5,109 bases of DNA, taken from positions 1 through 5,109 of the forward strand of contig CAZKHA010000221.1 of the NCBI GenBank assembly GCA_964552325.1. Direction: 5' to 3'. The stretch comes from CAZKCK01 sp964552325. GTDB lineage: Bacteria; Bacteroidota; Bacteroidia; Bacteroidales; TTA-H9. The stretch's first letter is position 1, and the number at the start of each line of letters is the position of its first letter. This document shows, in pieces, positions 1 through 5,109 of the stretch. Below the pieces are notes generated by a model. The model was not told the DNA's origin, did no database searches, and saw only the letters and a program-made list of their open reading frames with translations. Position numbers and translations under genes: made by a program.

Positions 1-432
1 GACGATTATGCCAAAGCTGTTTTTAATGGCCACATCCTGGTGAGGCGCGATGCACAACAAACACTAGCCTATCAAAGCAACCGCAATATATTGCTTACCG
101 ATAAGGCAAAGGTTAGCTCACAGCCCTTCCTCGAGATTTATGCCGATGATGTAAAATGCTCGCATGGCGCCACCGTGGGCCAACTCGACAACGAAGCCAT
201 GTTTTACCTCCGCTCGCGGGGTGTAGGCGAAGAAAATGCCCGTATGCTACTCATGTATGCCTTTGCTGCCGAACTTATTGGAAAAATTGCCATTGAATCG
301 CTGCGCGAACGCATGGACGATTTGATAAAGAAACGCTTACGGGGCGAGCTGTCCATTTGCGACCAATGCGTGCTGCACTGCAAAACCCCTGACCAACCTA
401 TGGTGTTTGAGATTGATATGAGCAAGATTTAA
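1..432 (+). CDS. sufD: Fe-S cluster assembly protein SufD, C-terminal part (5' end outside window)
   Basis: The open frame runs from base 1 without a start, so only the last 143 residues are seen. A GTG at 40-42 is an internal valine, because homology-like sequence (DDYAKAVFNG) continues upstream of it. The stretch LEIYADDVKCSHGATVGQLD is the signature of the SufB/SufD beta-helix core. The His of CSHGATVGQLD (codon 163-165) matches the functionally important His360 of E. coli SufD. The following FYLRSRG and the helical LIGKIAIESLRERMDDLI segment match the family C-terminal helices. SufD pairs with SufB and the ATPase SufC to form the cytosolic scaffold on which clusters are built. Choice of SufD over SufB rests on its place directly before sufS and on the lack of SufB-type C-terminal sequence. 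One oddity is that the protein ends in a Cys-rich tail, CDQCVLHC (358-381), followed by about 17 more residues. Confidence 0.93.
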   Translation, partial: DDYAKAVFNGHILVRRDAQQTLAYQSNRNILLTDKAKVSSQPFLEIYADDVKCSHGATVGQLDNEAMFYLRSRGVGEENARMLLMYAFAAELIGKIAIESLRERMDDLIKKRLRGELSICDQCVLHCKTPDQPMVFEIDMSKI

Positions 433-444
433 AAAACCAACCGA

Positions 445-1662
445 ATGATTGATGTAAACGTACTACGTGCGCAATTTCCAATACTTCAGCAAAAGGTGTA
501 CGGCAAACCTTTGGTGTATCTTGATAATGCAGCCACCACCCAAAAGCCTGCTATTGTTACCGATACCGTTTCAAACTATTACAACAGGTTCAATAGCAAT
601 ATCCATCGCGGAGCGCATTACCTAAGCACCCAAGCCACCGAGGCTTTTGAGGCGGGCCGGAGGCATATACAGCAATTTATCCATGCCAAACATGCGCATG
701 AAGTGGTTTTTACGCGTGGCACTACCGAGTCGATAAACCTGGTAGCGTCTTCGTTTTCGAAAAAGTTTTTAAAAGAAGGCGATGAAGTGCTTATCTCTGC
801 CATGGAACACCATTCTAACATCGTACCCTGGCAAATGGCCTGCGAAGGGAGCGGGGCCACCTTAAAGGTCATCCCTATAAGCGATGAAGGCGAACTGCTT
901 ATGGATACTTTCGAAAGCCTCTTAAACCCAAAAGTAAAACTGCTTGCCATTACCCAGCTAAGCAATGCCCTTGGCACTGTTAACCCTATCAAAGCGATGA
1001 TTGCCAAGGCCCATAGCCACAACATTGCCGTGTTGGTTGATGGAGCCCAGGGCATACAGCATATGCCGGTTGATGTACAAGATCTGGACTGCGATTTTTA
1101 TGTGTTTTCGGGGCATAAGATTTATGCACCCATGGGCATTGGCGTACTTTATGGGAAAGAAGCATGGCTCGATGCCCTCCCACCCTACCAAGGAGGCGGT
1201 GAAATGATAAAAACGGTTACGTTCGAGAAAACCACCTACAACGAGCTCCCGTTTAAGTTTGAGGCTGGAACCCCTGATGTGGCTGGCGTTATTGGGCTGA
1301 GTGCTGCCTTGCGTTATCTCCAATCAAACGGTTTTGAGCAGTTGCTGGCTTACGAAGATGAGGTGTTTGCCTATGCATTGAAACGGCTTTCAGAAACGGA
1401 AGGCGTAAACCTTGTGGGCAGGGCCCGTGAGCATAAAAGCGTGATTTCGTTCCTGCTGCAAAACATCCATCCCTTCGATGCGGGTTCCATCCTGGATCAG
1501 TTTGGCATTGCCGTTCGTACGGGCCATCATTGCACACAACCTTTAATGAACCGCCTGGGAATCCCGGGAACCATACGCGCTTCGTTTTCGTTTTACAATA
1601 CAAACCAAGAAGTGGATACCTTGGTAGATGCCATTAAAACGGTACAAAAAATGTTTTTATAA
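445..1662 (+). CDS. sufS: Cysteine desulfurase SufS (group II, PLP-dependent)
   Basis: This is a complete 405-residue protein, one residue shorter than E. coli SufS. It converts L-cysteine to alanine and holds the sulfur as a persulfide, supplying the SUF scaffold in the cytosol. Class V aminotransferase features appear in order: YLDNAATTQKP (25-35), NIHRGAHYLS (52-61, His55), EHHSN with the PLP-stacking His123, SGHKIYAP with the PLP-binding Lys225, RTGHHCTQP with the catalytic Cys363 (codon 1531-1533), and substrate-binding Arg378 in IRASFSFYN. The short RxGHHC loop is the group II (SufS) form rather than the longer IscS/NifS loop, and group II enzymes need a partner, here the adjacent SufE. 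The ATG at 445 lies 12 nt after the sufD stop and gives the usual N-terminus (DVNVLRAQFPIL). No Shine-Dalgarno is present. Nothing looks truncated or mutated. Confidence 0.97.
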   Translation: MIDVNVLRAQFPILQQKVYGKPLVYLDNAATTQKPAIVTDTVSNYYNRFNSNIHRGAHYLSTQATEAFEAGRRHIQQFIHAKHAHEVVFTRGTTESINLVASSFSKKFLKEGDEVLISAMEHHSNIVPWQMACEGSGATLKVIPISDEGELLMDTFESLLNPKVKLLAITQLSNALGTVNPIKAMIAKAHSHNIAVLVDGAQGIQHMPVDVQDLDCDFYVFSGHKIYAPMGIGVLYGKEAWLDALPPYQGGGEMIKTVTFEKTTYNELPFKFEAGTPDVAGVIGLSAALRYLQSNGFEQLLAYEDEVFAYALKRLSETEGVNLVGRAREHKSVISFLLQNIHPFDAGSILDQFGIAVRTGHHCTQPLMNRLGIPGTIRASFSFYNTNQEVDTLVDAIKTVQKMFL

Positions 1663-1674
1663 GACCTTATACAA

Positions 1675-2094
1675 ATGACTATTAAAGAAAAAGGCGAACA
1701 GATAGCCGAAGAATTCAGCCAATTTGATGATTGGATGGATAAATACAATTACCTGATAGAATTGGGCAAGACCTTGCCCGTGATTGACGAAAAACAAAAG
1801 AACGACACCAACCTTATTGTAGGCTGTCAATCAAAAGTATGGATTACGGCCAGTTTTGAAAACGGACTGGTGCATTTTAGGGCCGATAGCGATGCCATCA
1901 TTACCAAAGGCTTGATAAGCTTGATGATACGTGCATTATCAGGGCATACACCCGATGAAATTATTCAGGCTGATTTATCGTTTATTGATAGTACGGGCTT
2001 GCAGGCCCACCTTTCGCCCACCCGTTCAAATGGCCTGCTTTCGATGATTAAACAGATGCGGTTTTATGCCATGGCCTTTAAAGCAAAATCTTAA
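1675..2094 (+). CDS. sufE: Cysteine desulfuration protein SufE
   Basis: This 139-residue protein has the usual SufE length. SufE accepts the persulfide sulfur from SufS, which strongly stimulates the desulfurase, and passes it to the SufB-containing scaffold. The acceptor cysteine is Cys51 in LIVGCQSKVW (codon 1825-1827), the same position as in E. coli SufE. Other family marks are DAIITKGLISLMI (73-85) and HLSPTRSNGLLSMI (112-125), whose Arg117 corresponds to the conserved C-terminal Arg of the family. The N-terminal helix has the typical form FDDWMDKYNYLIELGK (17-32). The gene starts 12 nt after sufS and ends 12 nt before the next gene, so it is surely co-transcribed with both. No Shine-Dalgarno is visible (spacer gaccttatacaa). 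It has no predicted signal peptide or membrane segment, consistent with a cytosolic role beside SufS. Confidence 0.96.
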   Translation: MTIKEKGEQIAEEFSQFDDWMDKYNYLIELGKTLPVIDEKQKNDTNLIVGCQSKVWITASFENGLVHFRADSDAIITKGLISLMIRALSGHTPDEIIQADLSFIDSTGLQAHLSPTRSNGLLSMIKQMRFYAMAFKAKS

Positions 2095-2106
2095 ACCCTA
2101 CAACCA

Positions 2107-2430
2107 ATGGAAACCCAATTAGACAAAAGCGAAATCATACGCAAGGTTATTTTAGAGCTCAAGAATATTTACGATCCCGAAATCCCCGTCAATATCTATG
2201 ATTTGGGGCTGGTTTATGAAGTAAATATTTCGGATGATTATGTGGTAAAGATCGTGATGACCTTAACCACCCCCAACTGCCCGGTTGCCGAATCCTTGCC
2301 CGAAGAAGTCATTGAGAAGGTAAAAATGGTTACCGGCGTAAAGGACTGCGATTTCGAGCTCACCTTTGAGCCGCCATGGGACCGTGACATGATATCGGAA
2401 GCAGCCCTGCTCGATTTGGGGCTGTTGTAA
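2107..2430 (+). CDS. sufT: SufT-type MIP18/DUF59 family Fe-S assembly protein
   Basis: This 107-residue protein is essentially one MIP18 (formerly DUF59) domain. It shows IYDPEIPVNIYDLGLVYEV (21-39), MTLTTPNCPVAESLP (51-65) with the family's conserved Cys58, and the C-terminal PPWDRDMISEAALLDLGL (89-106). The family includes bacterial SufT and the PaaD N-terminal region, and in eukaryotes Cia2/FAM96 of the CIA targeting complex. Bacterial SufT proteins are auxiliary factors for maturing or delivering Fe-S clusters when demand is high; their exact biochemistry is less settled than that of SufS and SufE. Its position 12 nt after sufE, as the last recognisable suf gene, supports the SufT role rather than the phenylacetate oxygenase role of PaaD. 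A second cysteine, Cys81, is present in KDCDFELTFEP. The gene ends at TAA 2428-2430, where the palindromic spacer begins. Confidence 0.9.
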   Translation: METQLDKSEIIRKVILELKNIYDPEIPVNIYDLGLVYEVNISDDYVVKIVMTLTTPNCPVAESLPEEVIEKVKMVTGVKDCDFELTFEPPWDRDMISEAALLDLGLL

Positions 2431-2436
2431 TGTAGT

Positions 2437-2450
2437 GGGCAATTGTGCCC
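2437..2450. repeat. Palindrome GGGCA-ATTG-TGCCC just after sufT
   Basis: A perfect 5-bp stem with a 4-base loop lies seven bases beyond the sufT stop. It is followed by TAATTTGAAA rather than a clean T-run, so it is at best a weak terminator for the suf operon. Its left part, GGGCAATTGT (2437-2446), recurs exactly at 2667-2676, and its right part, TGCCCTA (2446-2452), recurs at 2659-2665. The same words therefore occur at both ends of the spacer in permuted order. This sharing suggests a repeat family rather than a lone hairpin. Confidence 0.5.
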
Positions 2451-2463
2451 TAATTTGAAATGC

Positions 2464-2474
2464 CCGTTGTACGG
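2464..2474. repeat. Small hairpin CCGT-TGT-ACGG with adjacent CGTACG palindrome
   Basis: A 4-bp perfect stem with a 3-base loop is followed at once by the six-base palindrome CGTACG (2475-2480), so ACGG occurs twice within 11 bases. It is small enough to arise by chance. It is listed because it adds to the density of palindromes in this spacer. There is no T-run, so it is not a convincing terminator. Confidence 0.25.
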
Positions 2475-2658
2475 CGTACGGATATAGACCCGAAAACTTG
2501 GAATGCCATGCGTATGGTGTAGCTGTTGGTATCTAAAATTCGAATACTCGAGCATACCCTTCACACAAGCATAAGCATCCATCAGCACACTTTCACGGGT
2601 TTAGGCATCGCATTTGCACGACCAGCTTTGTACATTGGGATTTTGGTGTTTCGATTTA

Positions 2659-2686
2659 TGCCCTACGGGCAATTGTTTCCTTTTTT
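2659..2686 (+). terminator. Possible rho-independent terminator of the suf operon
   Basis: The stem TGCCC (2659-2663) pairs perfectly with GGGCA (2667-2671) around a TAC loop. It is followed by AATTGTTTCC and then six T (2681-2686) in a T-rich stretch that continues to about 2698. The T-run starts about nine bases after the stem, which is further than in a textbook terminator, and the stem is short, so the call is tentative. It lies about 230 bases after sufT. It may instead be one unit of the palindromic repeat set described for this spacer. Confidence 0.35.
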
Positions 2687-2700
2687 GCTTCTTTCTATTG

Positions 2701-2721
2701 ATATTAAAGCCCTGACGGGCT
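2701..2721 (-). terminator. Possible terminator hairpin for the minus-strand unit
   Basis: Read on the minus strand, AGCCC (2721-2717), loop GTCA and GGGCT (2712-2708) form a perfect 5-bp stem followed by TTAATAT. The stem begins inside the TAG stop codon at 2722-2720 of the minus-strand frame, so the hairpin directly abuts the end of that frame. The T-tract is weak. The same AGCCC/GGGCT core resembles the TGCCC/GGGCA hairpin about 50 bases away, so both may belong to one repeat family. Confidence 0.35.
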
Positions 2722-2816
2722 ATAAAGCCAACTCCATCAGCACTTTTAGTCGCTGCTCCTCACCAGCATCTTCACCCTTGGCTTCGGTTGGCTCAGCCAC
2801 CGGGCTCAGGGCAGGC
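2720..2816 (-). other. Open-frame tail beyond the gap, origin unclear
   Basis: On the minus strand a frame enters from the N gap and runs 31 codons to TAG (2722-2720), ending in the acidic, helix-like sequence EDAGEEQRLKVLMELAL. The first half (PALSPVAEPTEAKGE) is rich in Pro, Ala and Glu and is encoded by the repetitive words at 2779-2812. It is in frame with the histidine kinase only if the 100 N are counted literally, which proves nothing because such gaps have an arbitrary length. It could be a Pro/Ala/Glu linker and tail of the kinase, the end of another gene hidden in the gap, or a non-coding repeat that happens to be open. Kinases of this type normally end within a few residues of the IELP seen on the other side of the gap, so I lean against it being kinase sequence. 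Confidence 0.4.
2779..2812. repeat. Repeat-rich segment at the gap edge
   Basis: The 11-base palindrome TGGCTCAGCCA (2789-2799) sits beside further copies of its words: TGGCT at 2779-2783, and GGCTCAG at 2790-2796 and again at 2803-2809, a 13-base spacing. The segment stops four bases before the N run. By general appearance it resembles the dispersed 'GGCTCAG.../...CTGAGCC' intergenic repeats that I recall from Bacteroidota genomes; that comparison is from memory and was not searched. A multi-copy repeat here would explain why the assembly could not be closed. Confidence 0.45.
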
Positions 2817-2916
2817 NNNNNNNNNNNNNNNNNNNNNNNNNNNNNNNNNNNNNNNNNNNNNNNNNNNNNNNNNNNNNNNNNNNNNNNNNNNNNNNNNNNN
2901 NNNNNNNNNNNNNNNN
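2817..2916. other. Assembly gap (100 N)
   Basis: Exactly 100 undetermined bases occur here, the conventional filler for a scaffold join of unknown length. The real insert may be shorter, longer or contain further genes. The 3' end and stop codon of the minus-strand histidine kinase most likely lie within it. Any protein translated through the gap is artificial at this place. Confidence 0.97.
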
Positions 2917-5062
2917 GGGGCAATTCAATGCAAAACCTTGAGCCTTTATTTTCTTCTGAAAACACGGTTATTTTTCCATTGTTTTTTTTAATAAACTCAT
3001 CGCAAAGCAGCAGTCCCATGCCTGTACCATATTCGTTTTCGGTTCCGGGCATTACCACATGATGGTTAAGCTTAAACAGTTTACCAAGTATATCGGCTGA
3101 AATGCCCACTCCTGTATCTTCTACGCAAACTTCTACATGGTCATCCACAAGCTTTCCGGCAATGGTAATAGTTCCATGTTTGGGGGTAAATTTAATGGCA
3201 TTGGTGAGCAGGTTTAGGATAAGGGTGCGTATCATGGCAGGGTCGCAGAAAGCTAGCAGTTCGTTGTCGAAATCTTGGTGTATGATTATGTGTTTTCCAT
3301 CGGCCATCGCCTTGGCTATTTCGCCACATTCAAAGGCTATGCCCTTGATATCAACGGGCTGAGGTTCAAATTCGGTTTTACCCATACGGCTCCGGGCCCA
3401 TAACAGTAGGTTCTCGAGCAGTTTACTGGCATGTTCGGCACTGGTGTTTATGCTTTTTAAGAACTGCTGCTTCTCGGCTTCCGTAAATTCATAGTCGCTG
3501 TTGAGCAGCAACTCCGAGAAACCCAGAATGGCATTGAAGGGATTGCGCAAATCGTGGGCTATGATGGACAAAAATTTATCTTTAGATGCATTGCTGTGCG
3601 CCAGTGCCTCAGCTTGTTTTTCGATGCGTTTATTCTGTTCTTCCAGTTTATGGTGGGCAATCTTTATTTTGCTATGCGAGCGCGAAACCAGAATGATGGA
3701 TACTATTAAAAATATCGCAAGCACGATAAAGGAAATCAATAAGATACGTTGCCTAACTATAATTTGGCTATTCAGTGCGTTGTTCATCCGAAGTTTGTCG
3801 TTTTCTTGCTCTTTTTTATGTATGCTGAAGCGGGCTTCCACTTCACGGTCAGCGTTTTCGTTTAACATTTTTGATAACGAATCGTCATAAATTTTTTGCT
3901 GAAGCAAGTAATTATATGCTTTTGCTGTATTTCCGATGGCTTTGTAATAATTATGCCTTGTTTTATAATACCATGCTTTTTGCTCAACAGTAAGGCTGCT
4001 ATCGATAAATGTTTCGGTTTGCAGCAAGATAGCTTCCACTGCCACCATTTTTCTTTGTTGGATATACTGTTGAGCCAACAAGTGCTTCATTTGTACATAG
4101 CTTCCCCAATCAGCATTTGTTTCAAATAACTCAATAGCCTTGGAAATATATTCATGGAATAGGTTAAACTGGTTTTTTTGCAGGAGGTAAATATCAGCTA
4201 TACGGGCATAATTGTTACCCAGCCAACTTGAATACCCGTTTTTTAAGTTGATGGCGGCAGCGGCTTTAAAGTAGAATAAGGCACTATCGGGCATAACTTT
4301 TAATTCAAAATCGGCTCCAAGTCCATGGAGCGCTGCCGATAAAAAGCGTTCGTTGTTTCCCAACTTACTATAATGTATAGCTTGGCGATGACTATGAATG
4401 GCTAACTCGTATTTGTTTGATTTAAAATATTGAATACCAATATTATTATAGGTGCGGGCCAGCCCAACGTGATTGTTTAAGCGTTCTTCAATTTCCAATA
4501 CTTTAATAAAAGTTTCCAAAGCCCGGTCGTTATCGTTTATATTTTGGTATAAAAGCCCGAGGTTGTTGAGCACCCCGCTAATCTCAACCGAGTCGTTCAG
4601 GGCTTTAAATACATCTAATGCCGCCGGGAAGTGCGGGGTAGCCTGTTCGTATTTACCCATTTCGCGGTAGCAAAGCCCAGCGATGTTTTGTAGTTTGCCG
4701 GTCGTAAAAAGGTCTTGGGATTGTTCGGCGTATTTTAAGCCACTTTTGGCATGTAATACGCCTTTTTGGTATTGGCCAACCAAACTTTCTAAACCTGCCA
4801 GGTTCTGAAGGGCCCTTGCCTTCCCGAGGGAATAGCTCATGCTGTCAGCCAATTTGAGGGCACGTTCTGATAGTTGAAAGGCCCTGCCGGTTTCGTTGTA
4901 TTTGATTTCCCAGGCTAATTGCGTCATGGCATCAATTTGGGCTGTGCCTTTTCCATTTTTTATGGCCAATGTAAGGCTGTCGGTAACAGTGGATTGCTGT
5001 GCATTGCACAAAACAGCCATCAAGAGAAGCCCAATAAGGAATGTTTTAGGTGATTTGCACAT
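2917..5062 (-). CDS. TPR-containing membrane sensor histidine kinase (3' end in gap)
   Basis: 715 residues are visible from the ATG at 5062, and the stop is not seen. In order: a signal peptide (KTFLIGLLLMAVLCNA, likely cut near residue 21; no lipobox because Leu precedes the Cys), an all-helical TPR array (about 80-395, with units such as NNLGLLYQNINDNDRALETFIKVLE at 166-190), one transmembrane helix (440-459), and a coiled coil (about 462-495). The HisKA domain follows, with the phospho-accepting His503 in IIAHDLRNPFNA (codon 3554-3556). The HATPase domain has Asn621 (NLLTNAIKFTP), Asp649 (DTGVG) and GTGMG (679-683). It should sense a signal in the periplasm through TPR contacts and phosphorylate a cytoplasmic response regulator; the signal and partner are unknown. 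The visible sequence ends GSRFCIELP, the usual kinase terminus, so little is probably missing. A TTG at 5086 would add eight residues but overlaps the promoter. It is convergent with the suf genes and not part of their operon. Confidence 0.92.
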
Positions 5063-5083
5063 ATTGTTTCGTGGTTTGATTAA

Positions 5084-5091
5084 CAAAGATA
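5084..5091 (-). promoter_or_regulatory. Bacteroidota-type -7 promoter element (TATCTTTG)
   Basis: On the minus strand TATCTTTG fits the TAnnTTTG -7 consensus of the Bacteroidota primary sigma factor. It lies 21 bases upstream of the kinase ATG at 5062, so transcription would begin near 5078 and give a leader of roughly 15 bases. The -33 TTTG element, expected about 20 bases further upstream, falls at or beyond the window edge and cannot be checked. The TTG at 5086 overlaps this box, which argues that translation starts at the ATG. Confidence 0.6.
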
Positions 5092-5109
5092 CGCTAAAAA
5101 AAACTAAAT

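Larger units (their letters stand above)
2431..2719. other. Intergenic spacer between convergent units, no supported gene
   Basis: The 289 bases between the sufT stop and the stop codon of the minus-strand frame hold no gene I can support. Open frames cross it on both strands, but they are either shadows running into sufT (minus) or frames reading through the palindromes and the N gap (plus), and none gives a recognisable protein. A 20-codon frame (ATG 2460 to TAG 2520-2522) has no supporting signal. What can be seen is a series of GC-rich palindromes at 2437-2450, 2464-2474, 2659-2671 and 2708-2721, separated by sequence of no evident character. The spacer lies between the sufS-E-T unit and the convergent kinase gene, so terminators are expected here. 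Confidence 0.7.

Noticed and set aside
40..42. GTG as the start of a 130-residue protein
   Set aside because: The frame is open to base 1 and the upstream residues fit SufD, so this is an internal valine codon of a gene cut by the window edge.
204..1603. Minus-strand open frames of 64-145 codons opposite sufD and sufS
   Set aside because: They lie entirely inside well-identified plus-strand genes with all catalytic motifs, have no recognisable domains, and are explained as shadow frames.
1..2430. New defence or accessory system linked to the suf genes
   Set aside because: Every gene in this part is a standard SUF component with intact active-site residues and ordinary order, so nothing here needs a new explanation.
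2238..2588. Minus-strand 116-codon frame overlapping the sufT 3' end
   Set aside because: More than half of it is antisense to a clear MIP18-domain gene. The remaining part resembles no family I know and contains the palindromes of the spacer.
2431..2816. CRISPR array, tRNA or riboswitch in the spacer
   Set aside because: The repeated words are short, irregularly spaced and palindromic. There are no evenly spaced repeats, no cloverleaf and no recognisable aptamer core.
2526..3062. Plus-strand 178-codon frame crossing the N gap
   Set aside because: It starts at a TTG, reads through hairpins and 100 N, and then runs antisense to the kinase ATPase domain. It has no coherent protein features.
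3102..4670. Plus-strand frames of 65-129 codons opposite the kinase
   Set aside because: The minus strand carries a continuous kinase with TPR, HisKA and HATPase motifs, so these are antisense shadows with odd composition.

Overview
The window comes from a member of the Bacteroidota, probably a draft or metagenome assembly. Three things point there: the gene order sufD-sufS-sufE-sufT, the absence of Shine-Dalgarno motifs in front of the genes, and a TAnnTTTG promoter element. A further sign is the TPR-plus-histidine-kinase architecture, which is common in this phylum. The order cannot be fixed further from sequence alone. A run of exactly 100 N (2817-2916) marks a scaffold join, so the true distance across it is unknown.

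The left half (1-2430, + strand) is the 3' part of a SUF iron-sulfur cluster assembly operon. It holds the C-terminal end of SufD (scaffold), then complete SufS (cysteine desulfurase), SufE (sulfur-transfer partner of SufS) and a SufT/MIP18 (DUF59) protein. The three junctions inside the window are each exactly 12 nt. SufS takes sulfur from cysteine, SufE accepts it on C51 and passes it to the SufBCD scaffold (sufB and sufC presumably lie left of the window), and the SufT-type protein helps mature or deliver clusters. The residues known to matter in SufS and SufE are all present.

The middle (2431-2816) has no gene I can support. It contains several short GC-rich palindromes that share words (GGGCAATTGT, TGCCCTA, AGCCC/GGGCT). 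It lies between convergent transcription units, so some of these palindromes probably act as terminators. A second set of repeat words abuts the N gap and may be why the assembly broke there.

The right part (2917-5062, - strand) encodes a membrane sensor histidine kinase: signal peptide, periplasmic TPR array, one transmembrane helix, coiled coil, HisKA and HATPase domains. Its 3' end is lost in the gap. A Bacteroidota-type -7 box sits just upstream and supports the ATG at 5062 over the longer TTG-initiated frame. No response regulator is visible. Overall this is mostly ordinary core-genome content, and I see no convincing new system. The best targets for follow-up are the palindromic spacer, the gap and the Cys-rich SufD tail.
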